The notes under the pieces are model-generated. The model made no database searches. It was not told the DNA's origin and was given only the letters and a program-made list of their open reading frames with translations. Below, piece by piece: positions 22,549 to 30,279 of a stretch of DNA of 33,032 nucleotides. Every line of letters begins with the position of its first letter. Positions within the stretch are counted from its first letter, which is position 1. Both the position numbers and the translations under genes were made by a program. The DNA comes from Bacteroidota bacterium (GTDB lineage Bacteria > Bacteroidota > Bacteroidia > Flavobacteriales > Flavobacteriaceae), in NCBI GenBank assembly GCA_023457535.1, contig JAEWLN010000068.1, positions 1-33,032 on the forward strand. Reading direction: 5' to 3'.

Positions 22549-23174
22549 GCGACAAATTTTAGCGGCAAATGCACCACTTTTTTCGTTTCGAAAAATTCGT
22601 CTTTGAAAAAGTCCGCAATGTCATATTGCACGGCCTTCGGGAAATCGGCCAGCTCTTGGGTCAGGTCGCCGCCTTTGAGGTATAAAATCCCGTTGGCCAG
22701 CTCGTGCTTGTTTTGCTTTTTGGTCTTGCCTTTGACCCAGGAAACAAAATCGGGCATGTTCGTGACCGCGCGTGAGACAATGAAATCAAAATCACCTTTG
22801 ACATTCTCGGCGCGCATTTGTTCGGCTTTTACGTTTTCGAGTCCGAGCGCATCGGCCACAGCCTGCACTACCTTGATCTTTTTGGCGATGACGTCAATGA
22901 GGTAAAACCGCGTTTGCGGAAACAGGATCGCAAGCGGAATTCCCGGAAAACCACCGCCTGTTCCAACATCCAGCACACACGTGCCGGGAGCCAGCGGCTG
23001 CACTTTGCCAATGGCGAGCGAATGCAGTACGTGTTTGATGTACAGCGCGTCGATGTCTTTGCGTGAAATCACATTGATTTTAGCATTCCAATCGCGGTAA
23101 ACGGCTTCGAGTTTTTGAAACTGTTCGACCTGATTGCCAGACAAATCGGGAAAATGCTTGAGGATTTCATCCAT
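22542..23174 (-). CDS. rsmG: 16S rRNA (guanine-N7) methyltransferase RsmG
   Basis: The 210-residue protein methylates a guanine in the 530 loop of 16S rRNA using SAM (G527 in E. coli). The SAM-binding motif VLDVGTGGGFPGIPLAI (67-83) is diagnostic for RsmG. NVISRKDID and HVLHS upstream and DFIVSRAV downstream also fit. The start at 23174 (MDEILKHFPD) matches the family length and lies after a promoter box. In-frame upstream codons would extend into the promoter and the divergent desaturase leader. Confidence 0.96.
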   Translation of the reverse strand: MDEILKHFPDLSGNQVEQFQKLEAVYRDWNAKINVISRKDIDALYIKHVLHSLAIGKVQPLAPGTCVLDVGTGGGFPGIPLAILFPQTRFYLIDVIAKKIKVVQAVADALGLENVKAEQMRAENVKGDFDFIVSRAVTNMPDFVSWVKGKTKKQNKHELANGILYLKGGDLTQELADFPKAVQYDIADFFKDEFFETKKVVHLPLKFVAK

Positions 23175-23199
23175 TTTGGAAAATTTAAGATCAGATTGG

Positions 23200-23207
23200 C
23201 AAAAGTA
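23200..23207 (-). promoter_or_regulatory. -7 box for rsmG
   Basis: On the minus strand TACTTTTG (23207-23200) matches TAnnTTTG 25 nt before the ATG. Confidence 0.55.
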
Positions 23208-23264
23208 AACATTTTGGTGTTGAAATATTTTCCCAATTAACAACTTCGCATCGCGATTAATATT

Positions 23265-23272
23265 TAACTTTG
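23265..23272 (+). promoter_or_regulatory. -7 box for the desaturase gene
   Basis: TAACTTTG is a full TAnnTTTG match 22 nt before the ATG at 23295. Confidence 0.55.
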
Positions 23273-23294
23273 GGCTCAAAATTACAGCGAATAT

Positions 23295-24392
23295 ATGAAT
23301 GCCAGTATACCTACGTTTTCCAAGAATGACAGCATGAAATTCTTCCGCACGCTGAACACGCGCGTAAACAATTACTTTAAGGAAAACAATATCAAAAAAA
23401 CGGGCAATTGGAAATTGCACCTCAAAGCGATTATCCTTTTTACCGTATTCCTGACGCCGTATTTTTTGATTTTGACGCTCGACATGCCGTTTTGGGTAAT
23501 GTTATTGCTCTCTGTGGTGATTGGCATCGGAATGGCCGGGCTGGGCATGAACGTCATGCACGACGGCAACCACGGATCGTATTCGACCAAGTCATGGGTC
23601 AACAAATTCATGGGCGGCACGATATATATCCTGGCGGGTAATGTCTACAACTGGCAGGTCCAGCACAACGTTTTGCACCACACTTATACCAACATCCACG
23701 GCCATGACGAGGATCTTGACGCGGGCCGAATCATTCGCTTTACGCAGGAAGCGGAATGGCGCCGGTTCCACAAATTCCAGCATTATTATTCTGTGTTTCT
23801 CTACGGATTGCTCACTTTTAACTGGGCGCTGACCACAGATTTCAAACAAATGCGCAGCTACCTCAAACGCAAATTATCGTATGGCGAGGCCAAAAGCCCA
23901 AAGATATTGTGGACGACGCTGATCATTACCAAAATCATTTACGCATCGGTTTGGATCGTATTGCCGATTTTGATCGGGATCACGTGGTGGAAAGTGCTCA
24001 TCGGATTTTTTGTGATGCACTACACCGCCGGTTTGATCCTCTCGATCGTGTTCCAGCTTGCGCACGTGGTGGACGAAACGACAAATCCCGTCCCTGACGA
24101 AAACGGCGAACTTGAAAATACCTGGGCAATCCACCAACTCTACACCACAGCTAACTTTGCGCCCAAAAACGCCATTGTCAACTGGTTTACCGGCGGACTG
24201 AACCACCAGATCGAACACCATTTGTTCCCCAATATCAGCCACATCCACTATGGAAAAATCGCCGATATCATCAAGCAGACCGCAGCGGAATGCAACCTGC
24301 CTTATCACGAATTCAAAACCACCCGCAGCGCGATCGCGGCGCATTTTAAGCACTTGCGCGATCTGGGCATGAAACCCGCGCTGACGGCGTAA
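23295..24392 (+). CDS. Membrane fatty acid (acyl-CoA/acyl-lipid) desaturase
   Basis: The 365-residue integral membrane di-iron enzyme introduces double bonds into acyl chains. The three histidine boxes are M-H-D-G-N-H at 88-93, H-N-V-L-H-H at 124-129 and H-Q-I-E-H-H at 304-309. The QxxHH form of the third box is seen in front-end and some linear acyl-lipid desaturases. Hydrophobic segments at about 45-60, 67-85, 208-228 and 234-255 give the usual four-helix layout. The physiological substrate and position of the double bond cannot be read from sequence; a role in membrane fluidity is likely. An aminotransferase gene starts 15 bp after the stop, so the two form a probable operon without an evident pathway link. 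Confidence 0.93.
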   Translation: MNASIPTFSKNDSMKFFRTLNTRVNNYFKENNIKKTGNWKLHLKAIILFTVFLTPYFLILTLDMPFWVMLLLSVVIGIGMAGLGMNVMHDGNHGSYSTKSWVNKFMGGTIYILAGNVYNWQVQHNVLHHTYTNIHGHDEDLDAGRIIRFTQEAEWRRFHKFQHYYSVFLYGLLTFNWALTTDFKQMRSYLKRKLSYGEAKSPKILWTTLIITKIIYASVWIVLPILIGITWWKVLIGFFVMHYTAGLILSIVFQLAHVVDETTNPVPDENGELENTWAIHQLYTTANFAPKNAIVNWFTGGLNHQIEHHLFPNISHIHYGKIADIIKQTAAECNLPYHEFKTTRSAIAAHFKHLRDLGMKPALTA

Positions 24393-24407
24393 CAAGTACC
24401 TCACAAC

Positions 24408-25595
24408 ATGAACCATCATCTTTCGGACAGGATCAACAATCTGTCCACCTCGCAAACATTGGCGATGGCCGCTCTGGCACGCGAACTCAAGGCACAAGGC
24501 AAAGACATTATTTCACTGAGTCTTGGCGAACCCGATTTCAATACCCCTGATTTCATCAAAGCGGCCGCCAAGCAGGCCATCGATGAAAATTACAGCACGT
24601 ACACACCGGTCGATGGTTACGCCGAGCTCAAAGAAGCGATTTGCCGCAAATTCAAACGCGACAACAATCTCGATTACAAACCGGCCAACATTGTCGTTTC
24701 CACAGGTGCCAAACAATCGCTGTACAATGTGGCCCAGGTCATGCTCAATCCGGGCGACGAGGTCATTTTGCCCGCGCCGTTCTGGGTCAGCTATTATGAG
24801 ATCATCAAACTCTCGGGCGGCGTTCCGGTAGAGGTGCCTACATCGGTCGACAATGATTTTAAGATCACGCCCGCGCAGCTCGAAAAAGCCATTACGCCCA
24901 AAACCAAAATGATCTGGTACTCATCGCCGTGCAATCCGTCGGGGTCTGTGTATTCGCGGCAGGAATTGACCGCATTGGGCCAGGTGCTCAACAAATATCC
25001 GGACATTTACATCGTATCGGACGAAATTTACGAACACATCAATTTTACCGGCACGTTCTGCAGCGTGGCGTCTATCCCGGGACTTTTCGACCGCACGATC
25101 ACCGTTAACGGCGTAGCCAAGGCATTTGCGATGACAGGCTGGCGCATCGGTTACATCGGCGCACCGGAATTCATCGCCAAGGCGTGTACCAAAATGCAGG
25201 GCCAGGTGACAAGCGGCGCCAATTCGATTGCACAGCGCGCCACGATTGCCGCTGTCGAGGCCGATCCGTCGGTGCTCAATGACATGGTCCAGGCCTTTCA
25301 CCAACGCCGCGATCTTGTGGTAAAGCTCATGCAGGAAATTCCGGGCATCAAGCTCAACGTCCCTGAAGGTGCGTTTTACGTATTCCCCGATGTTTCGTCA
25401 TTCTTTGGCAAAACGCTCAACGGCACCAAGATCAGCAACGCCGATGATTTTTCGATGTACCTGCTCTCGCATGCCAATGTCGCTACGGTCACCGGCGACG
25501 CATTCGGAAACGCCAACTGCATCCGGATTTCGTACGCTACAAGCGAAGACCTGCTCACAGAAGCGATCAAAAGAATCAAAGAAGCCTTGACTTAA
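24408..25595 (+). CDS. PLP-dependent aminotransferase, class I (aspartate aminotransferase-like)
   Basis: The 395-residue fold type I enzyme has all key elements: the PLP phosphate region around STGAKQSL (98-105), aromatic stacking residue in FWVSYYE, N176 in SSPCNPSGS, D205 in VSDEIYE, the Schiff-base lysine K238 in VNGVAKAFAMTGWRIGY, R246 in the same motif, and a substrate-carboxylate arginine in IRISYATS. LSLGEPDFNTP near the N-terminus is typical of the Ib subgroup, which includes prokaryotic aspartate aminotransferases. Aspartate as donor is likely but not certain. It starts 15 bp after the desaturase stop and is closed by a terminator. Confidence 0.93.
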   Translation: MNHHLSDRINNLSTSQTLAMAALARELKAQGKDIISLSLGEPDFNTPDFIKAAAKQAIDENYSTYTPVDGYAELKEAICRKFKRDNNLDYKPANIVVSTGAKQSLYNVAQVMLNPGDEVILPAPFWVSYYEIIKLSGGVPVEVPTSVDNDFKITPAQLEKAITPKTKMIWYSSPCNPSGSVYSRQELTALGQVLNKYPDIYIVSDEIYEHINFTGTFCSVASIPGLFDRTITVNGVAKAFAMTGWRIGYIGAPEFIAKACTKMQGQVTSGANSIAQRATIAAVEADPSVLNDMVQAFHQRRDLVVKLMQEIPGIKLNVPEGAFYVFPDVSSFFGKTLNGTKISNADDFSMYLLSHANVATVTGDAFGNANCIRISYATSEDLLTEAIKRIKEALT

Positions 25596-25601
25596 CCATA
25601 C

Positions 25602-25631
25602 GCCCTGGATTTTCCGGGGCTTTTTATTTTT
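25602..25631 (+). terminator. Rho-independent terminator of the aminotransferase gene
   Basis: GCCCTGG and CCGGGGC form a 7-bp stem (one wobble) around ATTTT, followed by TTTTTATTTTT. This T-tract is also the complement of the A-rich 3' end of repeat copy 3. Confidence 0.85.
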
Positions 25632-25752
25632 CGGGCGTTGCCGCGCATTAACTTGGGGCCATCAATCATTTCTCTTTGCGCGCGGCCGGGCTGTCCGCTT
25701 TTATCTTTTTTCGCAAGCTCCAAAAGGATAACCGCTTCCATCCCTAACGCAA
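25621..25752 (-). repeat. Dispersed structured intergenic element, copy 3
   Basis: Read on the minus strand from 25752: GCGTTAGGGATGGAAGCGG, TTATCCTTTT, a small GAGCTTGC loop, GAAAAAAGATAAAAGCGGA, CAGCCCGG, a variable part that ends GCGCGG, then CAACGCCC and GAAAAATAAAAA. It is the cleanest copy at the 5' end. It fills the gap between the aminotransferase terminator and purT but points against both genes. A heptamer array joins its 5' side to the purT start codon. A minus-strand open frame across it is not conserved in the other copies. Confidence 0.8.
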
Positions 25753-25762
25753 ACTCCCGTTC

Positions 25763-25790
25763 GACATTCGACTTTAAACTTTCGACTATG
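25763..25790 (-). repeat. Degenerate 7-bp tandem repeat, four units, reaching the purT start
   Basis: Plus-strand units GACATTC, GACTTTA, AACTTTC, GACTATG. The ATG of purT forms the last three bases of the fourth unit. The layout (heptamers on the 5' side of the element) repeats that at 16915-16949. Confidence 0.6.
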
Positions 25791-26951
25791 AAAAAAATCC
25801 TCCTGCTCGGCTCGGGCGAACTCGGCAAAGAATTCACCATTGCCGCCCAACGCATCGGCCAGACCGTCATTGCAGTAGACAGCTATGAGAATGCGCCCGC
25901 CATGCAGGTTGCGCACGGTTTCGAAGTCATCAACATGCTCGATGGCGGCGCGCTTGACCGCATCGTAGCCAAACACCAACCCGATTTTATCGTCCCTGAG
26001 ATCGAAGCCATCCGCACCGAGCGCTTTTTCGATTACGAAAAACAGGGCATTACGGTCGTGCCGTCTGCAAAAGCCGCGAACTTCACGATGAACCGCAAAG
26101 CGATCCGCGACCTTGCAGCCCGGGATTTAGGCCTTAAAACTGCCAATTACCGTTACGCTACGACATCGGACGAATTGCGCCAGGCCGTGGCTGAAGTAGG
26201 AATTCCGTGCGTGGTCAAACCGCTTATGTCCTCATCGGGCAAAGGCCAATCGACGATCAAATTGGAATCGGACATTGAAAAAGCGTGGAACTATGCCTTA
26301 GAAGGTTCGCGCGGCGATGTAGTTGAAGTCATTGTCGAGGCATTTGTCCAATTCAATTCAGAAATCACGCTGCTGACCGTTACGCAAAATGGAAACCCAA
26401 CCCTGTTTTGCGCGCCCATCGGTCACCGGCAGGAGCGCGGCGATTACCAGGAAAGCTGGCAACCCGCAGAAGTTTCTGACAAGGATTTGTTGCAGGCGCA
26501 AGACATGGCTGAAAAAGTAACCGAAGCGTTGGGCGGCGCCGGATTGTTTGGCGTAGAATTTTTTCTGGCCGACGATGGCGTCTATTTTTCTGAACTCTCA
26601 CCGCGTCCGCATGATACGGGAATGGTTACGCTGGCCGGCACGCAGAATTTCAACGAATTCGAACTGCATCTGCGCGCTATTCTGAGCCTCCCCATTTTTG
26701 AGATCAAACTCGAAAAGGCCGGCGCAAGCGCAGTAATTCTCGCATCGGAACATTCAGAAAACCCGACATTTTCAGGAATCGAAAAAATCGCGGCGCTACC
26801 GCAAACAGATTTCCGTATATTTGGCAAACCGACCTCGCGTCCGTACCGCAGAATGGGCGTTGCACTAACCCACGCCGATTTGGGAACTCCGATAGATGAA
26901 GTGGTGAAGCGTGCGCAATCGGCAGCAAAATTTATAACCGTAAATTACTGA
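25788..26951 (+). CDS. purT: Formate-dependent phosphoribosylglycinamide formyltransferase
   Basis: The 387-residue ATP-grasp enzyme formylates GAR with formate and ATP in purine synthesis (the PurN-independent route). Motifs: G-S-G-E-L-G-K-E at 8-15, VPEIEAI (70-75, substrate glutamates), SSSGKGQSTIK (ATP loop), VEAFVQFNSEITLLTV, GLFGVEFFLADDGVYFSELSPRPHDTGMV (metal ligands) and RRMGVAL near the end. E. coli PurT is 392 residues. An in-frame ATG at 25638 would add 50 residues encoded by repeat copy 3, so the start at 25788 is chosen. No promoter consensus stands out; the repeat and heptamers occupy the upstream region, so expression control is unclear. Confidence 0.96.
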   Translation: MKKILLLGSGELGKEFTIAAQRIGQTVIAVDSYENAPAMQVAHGFEVINMLDGGALDRIVAKHQPDFIVPEIEAIRTERFFDYEKQGITVVPSAKAANFTMNRKAIRDLAARDLGLKTANYRYATTSDELRQAVAEVGIPCVVKPLMSSSGKGQSTIKLESDIEKAWNYALEGSRGDVVEVIVEAFVQFNSEITLLTVTQNGNPTLFCAPIGHRQERGDYQESWQPAEVSDKDLLQAQDMAEKVTEALGGAGLFGVEFFLADDGVYFSELSPRPHDTGMVTLAGTQNFNEFELHLRAILSLPIFEIKLEKAGASAVILASEHSENPTFSGIEKIAALPQTDFRIFGKPTSRPYRRMGVALTHADLGTPIDEVVKRAQSAAKFITVNY

Positions 26952-26998
26952 AAATGAAACCAAAGACTCACAAGTTCCTATTAGAAAACAAAATAAGC

Positions 26999-27352
26999 AT
27001 GGGAAAAAAACTCCTCACCATGATTTGCCTGTTTGCCGCTTTTGCCGTGCAGGCGCAGGACAAAAAAATCGAAAAGCAAACCGTTGACGCTTCGTGCGGC
27101 CAATGCAAATTTGGGATGAAAGGCAAAAAAGGCTGTGACCTTGCAGTGCGTATCGACAACCAGACCTATTTTGTCGAAGGCGCAAAAATGGACCAGTTCG
27201 GCGACGCGCATGGCCACGATGGCATGTGTAATACGGTTCGCAAGGCAGAAGTCTCAGGCACGATCAAAGGCAATAAATTTGTCGCAAGCAGCTTTAAAGT
27301 GCTGCCGATGGCCGGCCACAATCACGATGCGCACGACGGGCACAAACACTAA
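26999..27352 (+). CDS. DUF6370 exported Cys/His-rich protein
   Basis: From the ATG at 26999 the product has 117 residues with a signal peptide (KKLLTMICLFAAFAVQAQ). The mature part matches DUF6370: VDASCGQCKFGMKGKKGCDLAV, a DNQTYFVEGAKMDQFGDAHGHD stretch and MCNTVRKAEVSG. Four cysteines (CGQC, GCD, MCN) plus HGHD suggest a metal-binding periplasmic protein, and a histidine-rich tail (HNHDAHDGHKH) reinforces this. The function of the family is not known. An in-frame ATG at 26954 would add 15 residues before the signal peptide and is less likely. The stop is 47 bp after purT's start codon frame ends at 26951, so co-transcription with purT is plausible. A shared terminator follows. Confidence 0.85.
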   Translation: MGKKLLTMICLFAAFAVQAQDKKIEKQTVDASCGQCKFGMKGKKGCDLAVRIDNQTYFVEGAKMDQFGDAHGHDGMCNTVRKAEVSGTIKGNKFVASSFKVLPMAGHNHDAHDGHKH

Positions 27353-27357
27353 ACCAC

Positions 27358-27380
27358 GCGGACTTTGGGTCCGCTTTTTT
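27358..27380. terminator. Terminator between the DUF6370 gene and the acetyltransferase
   Basis: GCGGAC and GTCCGC form a 6-bp stem around TTTGG, followed by TTTTTT. The stop codon of the opposite acetyltransferase gene (complement of 27379-27381) lies in the T-tract. Confidence 0.8.
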
Positions 27381-27933
27381 ATTGGGACAAATCCCGGATT
27401 ACTTTGGCAGGGTTGCCAACGGCGAGCGAATCGTCCGGAATATCTTTGGTCACTACTGAACCGGCTCCAATCACGCAACGGTTGCCAATGGTCACGCCCG
27501 GGCAAATCACGGCATGACCGCCAATCCAGCAATCGTCACCAATGGTCACGGGTTTTGAGAATTCGACAGTGCGGCGCTCGATGGCATCCAGCGGATGGCT
27601 GGCCGTATAAATATGCGCGCCCGGTCCAAAAAAAACATTATTCCCGATTTTGACCTTCATCGTGTCGAGCACCACGCAGTTGACATTGAAATATACATTC
27701 TCTCCGGACTCGATGTTGGAACCATAATCGCAATGGAACGGCGGCTCGATGTAAGTGCGCTTGTGCGCGTTGGGCAACAGCTCTCGCAGGATCTGACGCG
27801 CATTGCCGTTCATCAGGTATTCGGTGACATTGAGTTTGTGGAGTAATTTCTTGGCTTTGGCGCGTGCAGCGGTCAACGCTTTATCGTTGGCAAAATACGT
27901 TTGCCCGGCGAGCATTTTCTCTTTTTCGGTCAT
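27379..27933 (-). CDS. Sugar O-acetyltransferase (maltose/galactoside acetyltransferase type)
   Basis: The 184-residue protein is a left-handed beta-helix acetyltransferase. The N-terminal helical part (MTEKEKMLAGQTYFANDKAL) is the Mac domain of maltose and galactoside acetyltransferases. Hexapeptide turns follow: GENVYFNVNCVVLD, KIGNNVFFGPGAHIYTASHPLD (H113 the likely catalytic base), VTIGDDCWIGGHAVICPGVTIGN and CVIGAGSVVTKDIPDDSLAVGNPAKVIR. It is expected to use acetyl-CoA to acetylate a sugar; the substrate is not determined. Its ATG overlaps the stop of the upstream AraC-type regulator by four bases (27930-27933), so the two are translationally coupled. Confidence 0.94.
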   Translation of the reverse strand: MTEKEKMLAGQTYFANDKALTAARAKAKKLLHKLNVTEYLMNGNARQILRELLPNAHKRTYIEPPFHCDYGSNIESGENVYFNVNCVVLDTMKVKIGNNVFFGPGAHIYTASHPLDAIERRTVEFSKPVTIGDDCWIGGHAVICPGVTIGNRCVIGAGSVVTKDIPDDSLAVGNPAKVIRDLSQ

Positions 27934-28793
27934 GGTTGTTTGGCTTTGCGGAACGCGCCCGGCGACATTCCCGTTTGTTTTTTAAAGAAGCGCGAAAAAT
28001 AGGAATAATCTTCGAAACCGAGCGCATCGGCGATTTGATTGACCGACAGTTTGAAATCGGCAAGCAACCTTTTGACTTCGAGCACCACGCGTTCTGCGAT
28101 TACTTCTGTAGCGGTTTTCCCGAGCATTTCGCGGCAGATCCTATTGAGGTGTTTAGGCGTAATGTGGAGTTTTCCGGCATAAAACGACGGGGACTTTTCG
28201 GTCTTGAAATGCGCATCGAGCAACGTCCCGAACGCTCTTACCTTGTCGCGGTACGGATGCGTCGAGGCGGTTTTCTCCAACGCGTAGCCTCGCGCGATCT
28301 CGATGTGGATGCAATCGATCAGGTTGATGATTTTATCGCGGCGGAAAGGCTCGTCTAGCCGGCTCTCGCGTATTATTTCGTTAAAAAGCGGCAGCAATGT
28401 CGCCACCTCATCGGGTTGGAGAAGCACCTGCGGTTTTTGCAGCGCCGAGGCGTAAAACGGATAGTCCGAGAGTTGCTTTTGGCCAAAGTACAAATTGTAG
28501 TGCTCCGTAGCGTAGATCACGACAAAACCGTCCACATCCCGCGATAAATTCCAATGGTGAAGCTGGCCCGGCTGCAGCAGGAACAAGCTACCCGGCCGAA
28601 CTTGATATTGTTCAAAATCGACCGTATGCGTACCCGAACCCTGGGTAAAGAACAACAGCAAGTGCGAGCCATGCCGGTGCGGCTGCTCGACAAACGCGTG
28701 ATTTTGCAGATGATCCTGAAAGGTATTGACATACAACTCATGATCGATCGATTGGCATTTGAAATGCTGTACATGGTAAACCGGATAAGACAT
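27930..28793 (-). CDS. AraC family transcriptional regulator
   Basis: The 287-residue protein has an N-terminal cupin-like sensing domain (about 10-140; QPHRHGSHLLLFFTQGSGTHTVDFEQYQVRPG, with the RPGSLFLLQPGQLHHW turn) and a C-terminal AraC helix-turn-helix pair (about 190-287). The second HTH is clear: VNQIADALGFEDYSYFSRFFKKQTGMSPGAFRK. The inducer is unknown. A regulator coupled to a sugar acetyltransferase suggests that it may control this operon or a sugar-related regulon, but this is inference from position. A longer in-frame start would overlap the divergent promoter; the ATG at 28793 (MSYPVYHVQHF) is chosen. TATATTCG upstream on this strand is a near-consensus -7 box. Confidence 0.92.
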   Translation of the reverse strand: MSYPVYHVQHFKCQSIDHELYVNTFQDHLQNHAFVEQPHRHGSHLLLFFTQGSGTHTVDFEQYQVRPGSLFLLQPGQLHHWNLSRDVDGFVVIYATEHYNLYFGQKQLSDYPFYASALQKPQVLLQPDEVATLLPLFNEIIRESRLDEPFRRDKIINLIDCIHIEIARGYALEKTASTHPYRDKVRAFGTLLDAHFKTEKSPSFYAGKLHITPKHLNRICREMLGKTATEVIAERVVLEVKRLLADFKLSVNQIADALGFEDYSYFSRFFKKQTGMSPGAFRKAKQP

Positions 28794-28851
28794 GTCCTTA
28801 TTGTGCTTATTTTGGCGAATATAGTAAAATCCTTCTGACGGCGCGAAGAAG

Positions 28852-28859
28852 TAAATTTG
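28852..28859 (+). promoter_or_regulatory. -7 box for the DUF983 gene
   Basis: TAAATTTG is a full TAnnTTTG match 21 nt before the ATG at 28881. Confidence 0.5.
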
Positions 28860-28880
28860 TATTATCAAAATCAAACCGTT

Positions 28881-29240
28881 ATGTCACTCATGCTGTTGCA
28901 TCTGCTAAAATCCGAATGTCCGAATTGTCACAAAGGAAAAATCTTCGACAAACAAAGTGTGTTCACGTTCGGATTCCCAAAAATGAACAAAGAATGCAGC
29001 CACTGCCACGTGCGGTTCAACAAGGAACCCGGCTATTTTTTTGGCGCAATGTACATGAATTACATGCTTAATGTGGCCGAAGGAATCCTCATCTACGCGC
29101 TCGTGCGTCCGTTTTTCGATGAGCCGTTCGACCTCCGGATCTTTCCGATTATCGCAGGCGTGCTCGTATCGCTGACGTTTGTCAACATCCGGCTCTCGCG
29201 GCTTTTGTGGATCTATATGTTCAAGAATTACACGAGTTGA
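28881..29240 (+). CDS. DUF983 membrane protein with zinc-ribbon motifs
   Basis: The 119-residue protein matches DUF983. It has two CxxC pairs (C13-P-N-C16 and C39-S-H-C42) that likely form a zinc ribbon, HKGKIFDKQS and RFNKEPGYFFGAMYMNY between them and the membrane part, and two predicted transmembrane helices (about 52-72 and 82-102). The function is unknown. The start at 28881 (MSLMLLHLLKSECPNC) follows the promoter box. An in-frame upstream start codon would lie within the box. Confidence 0.9.
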   Translation: MSLMLLHLLKSECPNCHKGKIFDKQSVFTFGFPKMNKECSHCHVRFNKEPGYFFGAMYMNYMLNVAEGILIYALVRPFFDEPFDLRIFPIIAGVLVSLTFVNIRLSRLLWIYMFKNYTS

Positions 29241-29285
29241 GCATGCCGTGACAAATCGCGTGTGGTCCACAGCCGATTTTGTTTT

Positions 29286-29312
29286 TTGCCACATCAAAAA
29301 GTGCTATTTTTG
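29286..29312 (+). promoter_or_regulatory. Flavobacterial promoter for fabD
   Basis: TTG at 29286-29288, 16 nt, then TATTTTTG at 29305-29312. Spacing is one base shorter than the usual range. The ATG is at 29336. Confidence 0.6.
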
Positions 29313-29335
29313 TGGCTCTAACAAAGACCACACTT

Positions 29336-30217
29336 ATGAAAGCATACGTATTTCCGGGACAAGGCGCCCAATTTACCGGGATGGGCAAGGATTTGTACGA
29401 CCAATCCGATCGGGCCAGAGAACTCTTTGAACGCGCCAACGAAATCCTCGGGTTCCGCATTACCGACATCATGTTTGAAGGCACCGCCGAAGCGCTCAAG
29501 CAAACCAAAGTGACGCAACCCGCTATTTTCCTTCACTCGGTGATCCTGGCCAAAACCATGAACGATACTTTCAAGCCCGAGATGGTGGCCGGACACTCGT
29601 TGGGTGAATTTTCTGCATTGGTAGCCAACGGTGCGCTGTCATTCGAAGACGGACTCAAACTCGTTTCCCAACGCGCCCTTGCGATGCAGAAAGCCTGCGA
29701 AATCACACCTTCAACCATGGCTGCAGTATTGGGTCTCGACGATGCAAAAGTTGAGGAAGTCTGCGCATCTATCGATGGCGTGGTAGTTCCCGCCAATTAC
29801 AACTGTCCGGGGCAATTGGTGATTTCCGGCGAAACCGGCGCCGTTGAACGTGCCTGTGTAGCCATGAAAGAGGCTGGGGCAAAACGCGCTTTGGTGCTGC
29901 CCGTGGGTGGCGCTTTCCATTCGCCGATGATGGAACCTGCACGCGAAGAATTGGCCGCCGCCATTGAAGCTACGTCATTCTCACAGCCCATTTGTCCGGT
30001 GTACCAAAACGTCACCGCGTCGGCAGTTTCGGATCCGGCCGAGATCAAGAAAAACCTCATTACCCAACTCACCGCGCCGGTCAAATGGACGCAATCTGTC
30101 CAGCGCATGATCGCCGATGGCGCGACGTTGTTCACAGAAGTAGGTCCGGGGAACGTGTTGCAGGGACTGGTCAAGAAGATCGACCCGGCAGCAGCGGTTG
30201 CGTCGGCAGGAGAATAG
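29336..30217 (+). CDS. fabD: ACP S-malonyltransferase
   Basis: The 293-residue cytoplasmic enzyme moves malonyl from CoA to acyl carrier protein to start fatty acid elongation. Motifs: VFPGQGAQFTGMG (5-17), the nucleophile S88 in GHSLGEFSAL, R113 in SQRALAMQ, H195 in GGAFHSPMM and TEVGPGNVLQGLVKKI near the C-terminus. VSLGL-type variations are minor. The start at 29336 follows the promoter; an in-frame upstream ATG lies before it and is excluded. No other fab genes are adjacent, as usual for Bacteroidota. Confidence 0.97.
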   Translation: MKAYVFPGQGAQFTGMGKDLYDQSDRARELFERANEILGFRITDIMFEGTAEALKQTKVTQPAIFLHSVILAKTMNDTFKPEMVAGHSLGEFSALVANGALSFEDGLKLVSQRALAMQKACEITPSTMAAVLGLDDAKVEEVCASIDGVVVPANYNCPGQLVISGETGAVERACVAMKEAGAKRALVLPVGGAFHSPMMEPAREELAAAIEATSFSQPICPVYQNVTASAVSDPAEIKKNLITQLTAPVKWTQSVQRMIADGATLFTEVGPGNVLQGLVKKIDPAAAVASAGE

Positions 30218-30235
30218 GATGGGGGGGAAAAATAA

Positions 30236-30268
30236 AGACCCCGAAATTTTTTCGGGGTCTCTCCTTTT
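30236..30268. terminator. Terminator between fabD and galE
   Basis: AGACCCCGAAA and TTTCGGGGTCT form an 11-bp stem with a short T loop, followed by CTCCTTTT. Both convergent genes end within 20 bp of it. Confidence 0.85.
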
Positions 30269-30279
30269 AAGTCTGTCCA

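Noticed and set aside
22542..23420. Longer version of rsmG starting at 23420
   Set aside because: It would overlap the divergent desaturase gene and both promoters. The ATG at 23174 fits the family length.
25638..25787. In-frame N-terminal extension of purT
   Set aside because: The extra 50 residues are encoded by repeat copy 3 and the heptamer array. The start at 25788 gives the standard PurT N-terminus.
25592..25870. A minus-strand open frame over repeat copy 3, and related frames over copies 1 and 2
   Set aside because: The frame is not kept among the three copies, and the variable parts differ in length by numbers not divisible by three. The element is better explained as non-coding.
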